The translations under genes and the position numbers were made by a program. Below are positions 53,798 through 62,857 of a stretch of 64,000 nucleotides of DNA, one piece after another. The stretch is taken from assembly GCF_000411135.1 (NCBI RefSeq), contig NZ_KE150262.1, positions 114,419 through 178,418 on the forward strand. Direction: 5' to 3'. The notes under the pieces are model-generated. The model was given only the letters and a program-made list of their open reading frames with translations, had not been told where the DNA came from and made no database searches. The stretch comes from Actinotignum schaalii FB123-CNA-2 (lineage in GTDB: Bacteria > Actinomycetota > Actinomycetes > Actinomycetales > Actinomycetaceae). Each line of letters opens with the position of its first letter. Position 1 is the first letter of the stretch.

Positions 53798-54646
53798 ATG
53801 GCTTTTGAACAAATTACCGACGTGGTTGCTTTCCACGCCGAAGGCCCGGTGTGGTCGAGTTCCTGGGGCGGGCTGCGTTTCGTGGATATGCTCGCCGGCG
53901 ATCTGCTTACCCTGCGTAGCGATGGCGGGGTGGATCGCCTGGCCACCGGCTCGAAAATCGCAGCATTTGTGCGCCCGCGCACCGGCGGAGGTTACGTCGT
54001 CGCCACCGAACGCGGCCTGGCCTTAGCCGATACCGCCACGGCCGCCCCGCGCGAAGCCACCACCCTGTGGAACAGCCCGGCTTACCGCATGAACGAAGGC
54101 ACCGCGGACCCGTGGGGCTACCTCTACGCCGGCTCCATGCCGTATACGCGCGATGCCACCACCCGCGGTACCGCGCGTCTCTACCGTATCTCCCCCGCCC
54201 TCGAGGTCAGCGTGGTGCTGGATTCGGTCACCACCTCGAACGGCATCGGCTTTTCGCCAGACCGCACCCGCGCCTACTACATCGACACCTCCACGCGCGC
54301 CATTTCTGTTTTTGAGGTCGACGACGCAGGCAACCTCCACCACCGCAGCGACTTCCACCGCGTGGAAGGCGCGAGCCCGGACGGGCTGACTGTGGATAGC
54401 GAAGGAAGTGTGTGGGTAGCCCTCAACCGGGCTGGAATCATCCGCGTACTTGATCCGAGCGGACAGACCGTGCAGGAATACCAACTCCCGGTCACCGGGA
54501 CCACCGCGGTAACCCTGGGCGGGAAGGACGGCAAGGATGTTTTCGTGACCGTCTCGCGCGAAAATGATGATTCGCGGGGCGCGGGAGCACTGTGGTGGAT
54601 GGACGGACCGGTAGCCGGCCAGCCTACCTTGCCTTTTGCTGGCTAA
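53798..54646 (+). CDS. SMP-30/gluconolactonase-family protein
   Basis: The 282-residue beta-propeller lactonase would hydrolyse a sugar lactone. Metal ligands are present: Glu15 (HAEGPVW), Asn in YRMNEGTADPWG, Asn in TTSNGIGFSPD and Asp in GASPDGLTVDSEG. It overlaps the end of the convergent GntR gene by 23 bp. The regulator and transporters next to it suggest sugar-acid catabolism. Confidence 0.85.
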   Translation: MAFEQITDVVAFHAEGPVWSSSWGGLRFVDMLAGDLLTLRSDGGVDRLATGSKIAAFVRPRTGGGYVVATERGLALADTATAAPREATTLWNSPAYRMNEGTADPWGYLYAGSMPYTRDATTRGTARLYRISPALEVSVVLDSVTTSNGIGFSPDRTRAYYIDTSTRAISVFEVDDAGNLHHRSDFHRVEGASPDGLTVDSEGSVWVALNRAGIIRVLDPSGQTVQEYQLPVTGTTAVTLGGKDGKDVFVTVSRENDDSRGAGALWWMDGPVAGQPTLPFAG

Positions 54647-55310
54647 CGCCGCCGGTACCCGAAAGCGCCGCGCCCGCCTCCACGCCGAGCCGGGCCTGGC
54701 GCGCCCGTTGCAAAGCGCGTAGCGCCTCCCAGGCGCTCTCCTGCCCGAGCAAAACCGCGTCAATCAGCTGATGTTGAGACTGAGCCACGGCGGGATCTTC
54801 AACCGCGGGATGGCTGGTATGAGCGCGGCCGGTATCGGTGCCGCGCACCCCGGTATTCGGAGAAGCGGCATCAGCGCAGCTAGCCGCATACAAAATAGTG
54901 TGGAACGTGAGCGGGCGGTGGAGTATTTCCAGGCGTTTGGAACCGGACACTTCCACCAGGGTGTGCAGCACCCGACTGGGTTGCTCCCCGCGGGCCGCGC
55001 GCAGCGGGCGCAGATCCGGGTGGCCGGCCATAATCCGCGCCAGGGCCAGGGATTCACTGATATCCAAGAGCGCCACAATCTCCGGAATTTCGGAGCTGCG
55101 CACGGTCACGACCCGCGGGTGTTTACGCGCTTCGCGCTCCACTAATCCATCCGCGATAAGCGATTCCACCGCGATGCGGGCGGTGGAACGCGCCACCGAA
55201 TACTCCTCCGCAATCGCGGCTTCGGCCAGGCGCTCCCCCGGCGCGATATTTCCGGAAAGGATACGTTCGCGCAGGTGGTCAGCCAGATCATCGGCAAGCC
55301 GGCGAGCCAT
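54624..55310 (-). CDS. GntR-family transcriptional regulator (FadR/FCD subclass)
   Basis: The 228-residue protein has an N-terminal GntR winged helix (LADHLRERILSGNIAPGERLAEAAIAEEYSVARSTARIAVESLIADGLVERE) and an all-helical FCD-like ligand domain. It is divergent from the first MFS transporter, with an operator-like palindrome (55377-55393) between them. The same motif lies before the second MFS gene, so the protein probably controls the whole locus in response to a metabolite. Confidence 0.85.
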   Translation of the reverse strand: MARRLADDLADHLRERILSGNIAPGERLAEAAIAEEYSVARSTARIAVESLIADGLVEREARKHPRVVTVRSSEIPEIVALLDISESLALARIMAGHPDLRPLRAARGEQPSRVLHTLVEVSGSKRLEILHRPLTFHTILYAASCADAASPNTGVRGTDTGRAHTSHPAVEDPAVAQSQHQLIDAVLLGQESAWEALRALQRARQARLGVEAGAALSGTGGVSQQKAR

Positions 55311-55376
55311 AAGCGCTCCTTTCCATCGCGCGGGATAACAAGCGGGGCGAGTACCCGCTCTCGCCTTATCCTAGGT

Positions 55377-55393
55377 AAACTGACTGTCAGTTT
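55377..55393. promoter_or_regulatory. GntR-type palindromic operator, site 1
   Basis: AAACTGACTGTCAGTTT is two 8-bp arms around one base. It sits between the divergent GntR and MFS genes. A 14-of-17 match lies upstream of the second transporter at 58261-58277. Confidence 0.65.
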
Positions 55394-55506
55394 CCAATGT
55401 GATTTTACGCCATCGCGTGCGCCAGCTGGCGGCGGGTGGGCAAGGTTGCCCGCGCGAATGCCAGTTTCCACGCGCCCACGCGCCGCATACACCAAAAGGA
55501 GGGATG

Positions 55507-56790
55507 ATGGCCGCCACGCGGTTCCCACCGGGCCCCACCCCGGCCCCGGATTACTACCGCTGGCGTGCCCACGTTTTCCTCGTCGTGTATATCGGCTATG
55601 TGTTTGCCTACACCACCCGCAATAACCTCAAAGTGGTCTCCGCCCGTTTCGTCACGGAGGAGGGATGGTCGCTCTACCAGGTCGGCTTTGTGCTCAGCGC
55701 TTTCACCCTCGCGTACGGGACCGGGAAAATTATTTTCGGGATGGTGGCGGACCGCGTCTCGCTGCGCCGCCTTTTTGGCGGTGCGCTCATCATATCGGGA
55801 ATTCTATGCATCCTCACCGGGATTCCCAGCTCCGCCCGCGCTCTCGCGGCCCTCACCTTCGCGAACGGGCTGGTGCAATCAGCCCTCGCCCCGGCCGCTC
55901 TGGTGCTCCTGGGTGCCTGGTACCCCAATTCTTCGCGCGGTTCGCGAGTGGCGATCTGGAATACTTCCCAGAACCTCGGGGCCGCTCTCCTCCCGCTGCT
56001 CGCCGGGGCCTTCACCGGCTGGAGCCTGGCCCGTTTCCATATTTTCCTCATCCCGGGCCTGCTCACTATCGCGGTGGGTATCTGGGCCTACCGCACCGGC
56101 GCCGACCGCCCCTGGCGCCAGGGCCTACCCACCCTCACCATGCTTTTCGGCCCGGCCGGCACCCCGCAGCTGAGCACCCGCGCGGATGGCTACTGGCCCA
56201 CGGTGGTGCGGGCAGTGCTCACCAACCGCTGGATCCTCACGCTCGTGGGCATTAATACCCTGCTCTACTGCATCCGCTTCGGCGTGATCAACTGGGTGGT
56301 TATTTTCGCCGCCGCACACACCGCCGGCCGCACCGGGGAAATCGCGCTCGCGGGCGCGGAGCTGGCCGCAATCCCGGCCTCTTTCGCTTTCGGGGCTTAT
56401 GCGGCACGCCACCCTAACCGGGCTTCCTCCGCCGCTATGAAAGCGATGCTGGCCCTGGCCGTTGCGCTCGCAGCCTGGCCCCACCTGGCTTTTAGCAGTT
56501 CTTCGGTGGCTGGGGCACTGTTGCTCGGCGCCCTCATTTACGGGCCCCAGGTGAGTATTAATATGCTCACCCTCTCCCTGGTTCCCGATAATGTGGCGGG
56601 CGCAGCCACCGGGGTGGTGGGGGCGGCGGGCTACCTGGCCGGTGAAACCCTCGCGAATTTCCTTATCCCCCACCTGGTGACCGGCTACGGCTGGACGGTG
56701 GCCTACACCAGCCTCGCTCTGACCGCCCTCATCTGCGCGGCAGGGTACGCAAGTTTGCGCGGCCCGGAAATGCGCAGCCTGCGTTATTAA
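55507..56790 (+). CDS. Organophosphate-antiporter-like MFS transporter 1
   Basis: The 427-residue MFS protein belongs to the GlpT/UhpT/PgtP group: YVFAYTTRNNLKVVS and IRFGVINW keep the two phosphate-binding Arg positions, and SRVAIWNTSQNLGAALLPL matches the group. The histidine that GlpT uses (WNCAHN) is Gln here, so the substrate may differ. ATG 55507 is set 4 bp after GGAGGG; 55504 is also possible. It converges on the second transporter gene. Confidence 0.85.
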   Translation: MAATRFPPGPTPAPDYYRWRAHVFLVVYIGYVFAYTTRNNLKVVSARFVTEEGWSLYQVGFVLSAFTLAYGTGKIIFGMVADRVSLRRLFGGALIISGILCILTGIPSSARALAALTFANGLVQSALAPAALVLLGAWYPNSSRGSRVAIWNTSQNLGAALLPLLAGAFTGWSLARFHIFLIPGLLTIAVGIWAYRTGADRPWRQGLPTLTMLFGPAGTPQLSTRADGYWPTVVRAVLTNRWILTLVGINTLLYCIRFGVINWVVIFAAAHTAGRTGEIALAGAELAAIPASFAFGAYAARHPNRASSAAMKAMLALAVALAAWPHLAFSSSSVAGALLLGALIYGPQVSINMLTLSLVPDNVAGAATGVVGAAGYLAGETLANFLIPHLVTGYGWTVAYTSLALTALICAAGYASLRGPEMRSLRY

Positions 56791-56826
56791 GAACGACGAC
56801 GCAGCTAGATGGCTGCCAGCACACCC

Positions 56827-56856
56827 GCGCGGGGCCCGAATCCTCGGGCCCCGCGC
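56827..56856. terminator. Bidirectional terminator between the two MFS genes
   Basis: A 13-bp stem GCGCGGGGCCCGA with its complement (56844-56856) and a 4-nt loop lies between the converging stop codons. A GACGACGC/GCGTCGTC pair flanks it. Confidence 0.75.
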
Positions 56857-56888
56857 CGGCGTCGTCGTACATTATGCTGCGGTAACTA

Positions 56889-58244
56889 TTAGGCCTGCAC
56901 CACGGCCTGTTCGCGCCTAGAGAGCGAGAGATACATAACGCCGGCCGCTACCGCGATCCCGGCGAGCAGCGTGAAGGACGCCGCCCAGGAGAAGCGCTCG
57001 GCGAGGATCGGCATAATGAGGTTCGCGCCCATTTCGCCGACGATGTAACCGAAGAGTCCCACGAAACCGACCGCCACCCCGGCCGCCTTGAGCGGCACGA
57101 AGTTGAGGGTAAGGATATTGACGATGAGCTGCGGACCGTAAATGAGTGCCCCCATGAGCCCGGAAACAATGAGGAGCACCACGTAATTGTCGTTGCCCAT
57201 GTAGACCCAGATAAGGCCAGCCAGGCACAGCAGCCCGAGGAAGCCCACCACGGACTGACGGTTGGGAAGCTTGACGGAAATCCAAGCGAAGAGGAAGGAT
57301 CCGGGAATGGCGATCCATTCCAGCACCGAGAAGGCGGTGGAGTACTGGGCTTCCGTGAAGCCCATTTCGGTGCCGAGGAAGGCCGGCATCCAGTTGAGCA
57401 CCCCGAACCGCAGGAAGTAGAGCGCGGCGTTGATAAAAGCCACAGTGAGGACCAGCGGGGAGGTGAAAACGAAACGCACGAGGATATGCCAGTAGCTTTC
57501 GTCGGGAGTTTCGTCGGTATTCGGTTCGCCGGCCTTGCCGTAGATCTGGCGCAGGGTGGGCATTCCTTCGGCTTCGGGGCGGTCCCCGCCGTACTTCCAG
57601 AAGAAGATGGACAAACCGAAGACCACCAGGCCCGGGCCCCAGAAGGCAATCGCCCCGCCGCTGGGCCCACCCAGGGCCAGCAGCCAGGTAATCATGAGGG
57701 GCAGCAGCGCCCCGCCCAGGTTTTGCGAGGTATTCCAGATCGCGATACCGGAACCGCGTGTTTTATTCGGGTACCAGTTCGCGATCATCGCCATGGATGA
57801 GGGCGCCAGCGCCCCCTGCGCGCAGCCGAGCAGGAACATGAGCACCGCGAGCAGGTAGAAGTTCGTGGTGAAGCCAATGGCGATGCACAGGATCGCGGAA
57901 AGCCCCAGGCAGCCGGCAAAAATGCGGCGCAGGGAGACGCGGTCGGACAGCATCCCCATAAAGAATTTCCCGAAGCCGTAGGTGATGGTGAACATGGTGA
58001 GAACCAGGCCGATTTGCGGCAGGCTCCAGTCGTTCTCCAGGCGCAGGGCTTCGGAGCGGAGTTTGAAATTATTGCGGACCAGGTACGCACATACGTAGCC
58101 GAGGTAGGCCACGAAGAACACCATGCCGCGCCGCTTGAGGTACTGCGCGAAAGTGTCCGGGTGCGCGGCAGCGAACTGTGCGCTAGTGTCCTCAGATTCG
58201 GCGGCGGGCCTGCCCTGCCGCGTTTCCTCATGTGATGACATCAC
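56889..58244 (-). CDS. Organophosphate-antiporter-like MFS transporter 2
   Basis: The 451-residue paralogue keeps AYLVRNNFKLRSEAL, LRFGVLNWMPAFLG and GSGIAIWNTSQNLGGALLPL. The GlpT histidine is again Gln. RBS GGAGGAG precedes the ATG. It is downstream of the 2-hydroxyacid dehydrogenase on the same strand, with an operator-like site at 58261-58277 directly upstream, so it probably has its own regulated promoter. Confidence 0.87.
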   Translation of the reverse strand: MMSSHEETRQGRPAAESEDTSAQFAAAHPDTFAQYLKRRGMVFFVAYLGYVCAYLVRNNFKLRSEALRLENDWSLPQIGLVLTMFTITYGFGKFFMGMLSDRVSLRRIFAGCLGLSAILCIAIGFTTNFYLLAVLMFLLGCAQGALAPSSMAMIANWYPNKTRGSGIAIWNTSQNLGGALLPLMITWLLALGGPSGGAIAFWGPGLVVFGLSIFFWKYGGDRPEAEGMPTLRQIYGKAGEPNTDETPDESYWHILVRFVFTSPLVLTVAFINAALYFLRFGVLNWMPAFLGTEMGFTEAQYSTAFSVLEWIAIPGSFLFAWISVKLPNRQSVVGFLGLLCLAGLIWVYMGNDNYVVLLIVSGLMGALIYGPQLIVNILTLNFVPLKAAGVAVGFVGLFGYIVGEMGANLIMPILAERFSWAASFTLLAGIAVAAGVMYLSLSRREQAVVQA

Positions 58245-58260
58245 TACTCCTCCTTGAGCT

Positions 58261-58277
58261 GAACTGTATGTCAGTTT
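58261..58277. promoter_or_regulatory. GntR-type palindromic operator, site 2
   Basis: GAACTGTATGTCAGTTT matches site 1 (AAACTGACTGTCAGTTT) at 14 of 17 positions with an identical right arm. It lies 16 bp before the second MFS start, where binding would block initiation. A hairpin at 58299-58322 upstream may end the previous transcript. Confidence 0.55.
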
Positions 58278-58419
58278 AAGGAGTGTAGCGCACTATTGCC
58301 GCCGGGTGGTAGTGCCCGGCGGGTTCTTGTCGGTTGTGCTGCGCGGCGCGGCCCGCGGCACAGGCGCTATCGCGGGCCGCACAGCCGAGCCGCGCGGCCC
58401 GCTGAGGCTCCGCGGCAGT

Positions 58420-59358
58420 TTATGCCTCCCGGTTAATAAACTCCCCTCCCTCGCGCAGCGCCCGCACATTGGCGAGGATCAACTCCTCGGCACCCACAGG
58501 CCGCCCGCCGGCCGTATGCGGGGTAATAATCGTGGCCAGATCCCACAGCGGTGAATCCGCGGGCAGCGGCTCGGTAGCCGTAACATCCAAGCCGGCGCCC
58601 GCAATTTTTCCTTCGCGCAGCGCGGCAGCCAAGTCATCTTCCTTGACAGTTTTCCCACGCCCCACATTAACGACGACGGCGCGCTCAGGCAGAGCCGCGA
58701 AAACGCTCGCATCCACAACATTGGCGGTGGCCTCGGTGGCGGGGAGGATGAGAATGAGGACATCGGTATCGGCCAGCACCTCATCGCGCTGGGCGAGGTT
58801 AGCGCCGTCGTACACCTCAATATCACCCTCGGTGCGCCGGGACGTAGCCAGGCCGCGCACCCGCGCCCCGAAAGCTTTAAGCATCCCGGCGAGGTGGCGC
58901 CCGATATGCCCGTAGCCCCAAATGGTCACCTGAGCGCCAAGCAGGCTGGTCAGGCGCCCGCCGGGGCGCAGCTCGGTGAAGAAGATCCGGTCGCGTGACC
59001 AGCGGTGGTTATCCTGTTCTTCGGTGGCGATGCGCAAGTCCCGCACCAGGTAGAGCGCGAGCGCGATGGCGTGTTCGGAGACGGTGGCATCATGCAAACC
59101 GTTCGCGGTGGCGAGGATAACTCCCGCGGGCGGGTTGGTGGCGTGCAGGCTTTCCGCACCGGCCATCATGCCCTGAATGAGTTTGAGGTGCGGGAGCTGG
59201 GCCACGTGCTCAGCCGCATGGGGGTCCAACCAGACCACGAGGGCCTCAGCATCGCGGTGTTCTTCCGGGATGGGTGCACTCACGTCAAAAGTCACCCAGG
59301 TGACGCCTTCTTCGGGCGGGAGGGAAAGGTCAAAGCTATTGGGGAGAAGTACCTTCAT
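58420..59358 (-). CDS. D-isomer-specific 2-hydroxyacid dehydrogenase
   Basis: The 312-residue enzyme has the NAD-binding GYGHIGRHLA, the catalytic Arg in NVGRGKTV, Glu in GLDVTATEPLP and His in ITPHTAGG. It would reduce or oxidise a 2-keto/2-hydroxy acid. The genes around it (two organophosphate-like transporters, SMP-30 lactonase, GntR) suggest a sugar-acid pathway. The specific substrate is not visible. Confidence 0.88.
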   Translation of the reverse strand: MKVLLPNSFDLSLPPEEGVTWVTFDVSAPIPEEHRDAEALVVWLDPHAAEHVAQLPHLKLIQGMMAGAESLHATNPPAGVILATANGLHDATVSEHAIALALYLVRDLRIATEEQDNHRWSRDRIFFTELRPGGRLTSLLGAQVTIWGYGHIGRHLAGMLKAFGARVRGLATSRRTEGDIEVYDGANLAQRDEVLADTDVLILILPATEATANVVDASVFAALPERAVVVNVGRGKTVKEDDLAAALREGKIAGAGLDVTATEPLPADSPLWDLATIITPHTAGGRPVGAEELILANVRALREGGEFINREA

Positions 59359-59387
59359 AGCTGTAGCCTAGTCCGCCGCGCTCCCAC

Positions 59388-60896
59388 CTAGAAGCGAATG
59401 GCGTCAATGGGCTTGATGCGCAGCGCCATGGTGGCCGGGATGATTCCGCACAGCGCTCCCACCCCGGCGGATATCGCCAGGCCAATAAAGGCGGCCAGCA
59501 CCGGGTATCCCACGCTATCCACCGAGAAGGGCAGATCGAGCCACCGGGCGAGGGGCGCGGTTCGAATGGTGACAATCGAGGCAATCACCCCGATGAAACC
59601 GGCCGCCGTCGTCGCCACCACGGATTCCAAGAACACCGAGGTGAAGATACGGCGCGCGGAGGCGCCCATCGCGCGGCGGATCCCCATTTCCCGCACCCGC
59701 TGCTTCATCGTGACGATGGAGACAGTAAGCAGGCCGAGGGCGCCCACCAGAATCACGATCCCGCCGATGGCCGCGATAATCGCGGTGACCTGACGTTCGG
59801 TGGATTCCTGGCCGCGCATCTGGCTTTCGATGAACTGGCCTTCTACCTGGTAGTTTTTGCCGAGGCGGCCCTGGAGCACGGAAACAAGGACCTTCTGGGC
59901 CTCCCCTTCTTCCCCGCGGGGCACCAGCACCGAAACGGTGGCGGAATCCATGGGTGATAGTTGGGTCATCGCGGCGGCGGCCATGCTCTCATACGGCACG
60001 TGCAGGCGCGGGCTATCCCAGCGCGAGCGGTCCGCAACCACCCCGACCACCGTCATCCGCACCCCGGTGGGTCCGGAAAGCGCAAGCTGCGGGTAGCTGG
60101 CCAGCGAAGGCTCTCCCATTTCTTTGTAGAGCATTTCATTGACCACGGTGGGGTTCATGAGCCGCTCACCGTCCGCTTCTGTTAGCCAGCGCCCGCGGGT
60201 GAGCTGCACGTCAAAAAGCGGGCCGTAAGCCGGATCCACCGCGAGCATTTCGTAATTCTGCTCCATCATCCCGTACCCGGGGATGCCGCCCGCACCGAAC
60301 TCGGTACTAGCGGAACCATCCCCCACGGCTTCGGCGCCCGCTACCGAGCTGCCGCCGGCGCTTTCCAGCTCGCCGCCGGCTTCCGCTCCGGCCATGCTCT
60401 CCGATTCCCAACCGTCCAGATTCTGCATATCGGCGCCACCGGCCCCCGCCACCACCGGCGGGAAGGCGAGGGACACATAGGAGATACGCGAGCGCGTCCA
60501 ATAATTCGCCCCGGCACTCTCCATGTACTCGGCCACGGTGGTGCCGAAAACATCCTCACTGGCCTGGGCGCCGGCCAGGGTCCCCAGCTGCGCACCGGTG
60601 GGCGCCGCCGCGGGATTGGCGTACGGATTGGCATAGGGGTCGGCATAAGGCTGCGCGTACGGATCGGAGGGGTCCTCCCCGCCGGTGCGGTACACCCCGA
60701 TATTGACGGTGCCGGGTTTGCCATCCCACTGGGCGAGCTGGTGTTCCCCGGCGGCGCTAATAAGCTGGCCCAGGGCGAGAACGGTTGCCATTGCCCACAC
60801 CGCGGCCGCCACTCCAACGAGGGAGAGAATAACCCGCCCGCGATCCACTCGAATTTCTTCCCAGGCTTCGAGAACGGCCCCGAAAATGCGTGTCAT
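59388..60896 (-). CDS. MacB/FtsX-type ABC permease
   Basis: The 502-residue permease has the MacB layout: one N-terminal helix (VILSLVGVAAAVWAMATVLALG), a large extracellular domain (about residues 50-370) and three C-terminal helices (AIIAAIGGIVILVGALGLLTVSI, VVATTAAGFIGVIASIV, AAFIGLAISAGVGALCGIIPA) with MGIRRAMGASARRIF. An odd repeat DPYAQPYADPYANPYANP sits in the extracellular domain. It overlaps the ATPase gene by 4 bp. Confidence 0.87.
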   Translation of the reverse strand: MTRIFGAVLEAWEEIRVDRGRVILSLVGVAAAVWAMATVLALGQLISAAGEHQLAQWDGKPGTVNIGVYRTGGEDPSDPYAQPYADPYANPYANPAAAPTGAQLGTLAGAQASEDVFGTTVAEYMESAGANYWTRSRISYVSLAFPPVVAGAGGADMQNLDGWESESMAGAEAGGELESAGGSSVAGAEAVGDGSASTEFGAGGIPGYGMMEQNYEMLAVDPAYGPLFDVQLTRGRWLTEADGERLMNPTVVNEMLYKEMGEPSLASYPQLALSGPTGVRMTVVGVVADRSRWDSPRLHVPYESMAAAAMTQLSPMDSATVSVLVPRGEEGEAQKVLVSVLQGRLGKNYQVEGQFIESQMRGQESTERQVTAIIAAIGGIVILVGALGLLTVSIVTMKQRVREMGIRRAMGASARRIFTSVFLESVVATTAAGFIGVIASIVTIRTAPLARWLDLPFSVDSVGYPVLAAFIGLAISAGVGALCGIIPATMALRIKPIDAIRF

Positions 60897-61576
60897 TTTT
60901 CCTCCGGCCAGACGAGCCCATCGTGGATGGTGAAACGGCGATCCGCGCGGGCGGCCACTTTCGGATCGTGGGTGATCATAATGAAGGTGGCGTTATTTTC
61001 CCGCGCCATACTTTCCATGAGATCCATAACCCGCCCCGCGGTATCGACATCGAGGGCGCCGGTAGGTTCATCCGCGAGAAGAACCTGGGGGCGGCGCACG
61101 AGCGCCCGGGCGAGGGCCACCCGTTGCTGTTCCCCACCCGAGAGCTGGGAGGGCATCGCATCCAGGCGATCCCCTAATCCCACCCGGTCTAGCATCTGGG
61201 CGGCGAGGCTGCGGCGTCGAAAAATAGTGGCGGTATCCGAATACAGCAGCGGCACTTCCACGTTTTGCGCGGCGGTGCGGCCACGGAAAAGATTGAACTG
61301 CTGGAAAACGAAACCGAAGAGGGAGCCGCGCAGGTGAGCGCGCGCCGATTCACTCAGCTCCGCCACATCGCGGCCCTCGAAACGATAGGAGCCGGTATCG
61401 GGCAGGTCGAGCATCCCGATGATATTGAGGAGGGTGGATTTCCCCGTTCCGGATTGGCCCATAATCGCCACGTATTCCCCGCGCTCAATGCGCAGATCCA
61501 CCCCGCGCAAAATTGGCAGGGGGCGGCCGTTGGGGAGAGTGACGGTGCGGGTCACCTGCTCAAGCTCTAACATCAC
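60893..61576 (-). CDS. MacB-type ABC transporter ATP-binding protein
   Basis: The 227-residue ATPase has Walker A GQSGTGKSTLLN, Q-loop VFQQFNLF, signature LSGGEQQRVALARAL, Walker B VLLADEPTGALD and the H-loop. It is of the LolD/MacB class that drives mechanotransmission rather than transport through a channel. It overlaps both neighbours by 4 bp. Confidence 0.92.
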   Translation of the reverse strand: MMLELEQVTRTVTLPNGRPLPILRGVDLRIERGEYVAIMGQSGTGKSTLLNIIGMLDLPDTGSYRFEGRDVAELSESARAHLRGSLFGFVFQQFNLFRGRTAAQNVEVPLLYSDTATIFRRRSLAAQMLDRVGLGDRLDAMPSQLSGGEQQRVALARALVRRPQVLLADEPTGALDVDTAGRVMDLMESMARENNATFIMITHDPKVAARADRRFTIHDGLVWPEEK

Positions 61577-62595
61577 ATCCCCATCATCGGGTCGGGCGTG
61601 GGCTGCGCGGCCGGCACGTACTGGAGGATTTCTTCGCCTTCTTCCAGCCCGCCGGTGATCTGGATCTGGCGCCCGTCCGTCACTCCGAGCTGCACGGTGC
61701 GCTTCGTGGGTTTTCCGCCGTCCGCCGCGGGCAGGTAGACCACCCCCTCGCGGAAACGCCCCTCCACCGCGCTGACCGGCACGGTGAGCACCCCGGTGGT
61801 ATTGCTCCCCGGGATGGTGAGTTTCGCGGCCGAACCGTCATACACCTGCTGTTCGGCGGGGATATCGCAGATGAGGGCCGGCTGCACGGTACCGCTGGCG
61901 CTATCCAGGCCGCGCGCCTCGGCTTCTTTACCGCTCAGGCCCGCTCCCGCACCCGTTTTCTCCGTGACCGTGCGCAGATTCGTGCAGTCGAAAGGCGCCG
62001 GGCCATTCGTGACCGCGAGCTGCCCGGCCGGCGGCAGCGAGGCCAGCGAGTAAAGCTGTTCAGGTTTCACGCTCACCCGAGCGTGGTACGTAGCCGGGGT
62101 GATGGAGCCGATGCTTTCCCCGATAGCTACCGGCTGCCCCACGAGCACATCCACCGCCACGGTGCCGCTCACCGGGGCGAGCACATTCACGTAACTCACT
62201 TCGATATAGGGCTCACCGGGCACTTCCACTTCGGTGCCGTCCTCAAAAGTTTCCACGGTGGCGGCGGTGGTTTTTTCTTCCTCGTGGCGGATACGTAGCA
62301 ACCGGTCGCCTTCATTGACGACGGCGCCCGCCTTGACATCGACCACATCTACGGTGCCGGTGGCGGTGGCCCGCACGGGGGTGGCCGGATTCCGCATGAC
62401 GGTGGCATCAAGCGTGAGGGAATTATCGATATCCCCCGGCATGGCCACCACCGTCGGGATGGTGAAATCCCCCTGGGCCACGAGTTCCGCGGAGCTGCGT
62501 TGGTTGGGGAAAAATGCGAATTTCACGAGGGCTGCCGCGATGACAAGACCGAGCAGGAGTTTGATGACCTGGAAAATGGTGTCAGTTTTCTTCAT
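61573..62595 (-). CDS. HlyD/MacA-like membrane-fusion-type adaptor
   Basis: The 340-residue protein has one N-terminal anchor (VIKLLLGLVIAAALVKFAFF) and a lipoyl/barrel-sandwich segment (VRATATGTVDVVDVKAGAVVNEGDRLLRI, VNVLAPVSGTVAVDVLVGQPV) and a C-terminal beta-barrel. The start ATG at 62595 follows AAAGGTG. In Gram-positives such adaptors act with MacB-type permeases in efflux of peptides or drugs. It heads the three-gene operon. Confidence 0.85.
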   Translation of the reverse strand: MKKTDTIFQVIKLLLGLVIAAALVKFAFFPNQRSSAELVAQGDFTIPTVVAMPGDIDNSLTLDATVMRNPATPVRATATGTVDVVDVKAGAVVNEGDRLLRIRHEEEKTTAATVETFEDGTEVEVPGEPYIEVSYVNVLAPVSGTVAVDVLVGQPVAIGESIGSITPATYHARVSVKPEQLYSLASLPPAGQLAVTNGPAPFDCTNLRTVTEKTGAGAGLSGKEAEARGLDSASGTVQPALICDIPAEQQVYDGSAAKLTIPGSNTTGVLTVPVSAVEGRFREGVVYLPAADGGKPTKRTVQLGVTDGRQIQITGGLEEGEEILQYVPAAQPTPDPMMGM

Positions 62596-62747
62596 GGGCG
62601 GGCACCTTTGCACACGGGAAACAGGGTTCGGCAGGCCGGGCGTGGCACCGAACTACTTGGAAGATTACCGCGCACAAGCCGGAAAATAAATAGGAAAATT
62701 CATCATGTTTCTTTTAGTGGGCAATCTAATGTTGGCCAGATACACTA

Positions 62748-62780
62748 CCGCGCCGCGGGGGTTGGGCCTCCGCGGCGCGG
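62748..62780. terminator. GC-rich hairpin downstream of lysS
   Basis: CCGCGCCGCGG and its complement at 62770-62780 form an 11-bp stem with an 11-nt loop. A GGCGTCGTCGTA motif follows at once. It lies between lysS and the efflux operon; no U-run is present, so its role as a terminator is tentative. Confidence 0.55.
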
Positions 62781-62857
62781 GCGTCGTCGTACCGAAAAAC
62801 TATTTTCGGGCCGGGTTGTTTTCCTGACGGGCCGGGTTACTTCCCCAGCGGGCCGGG

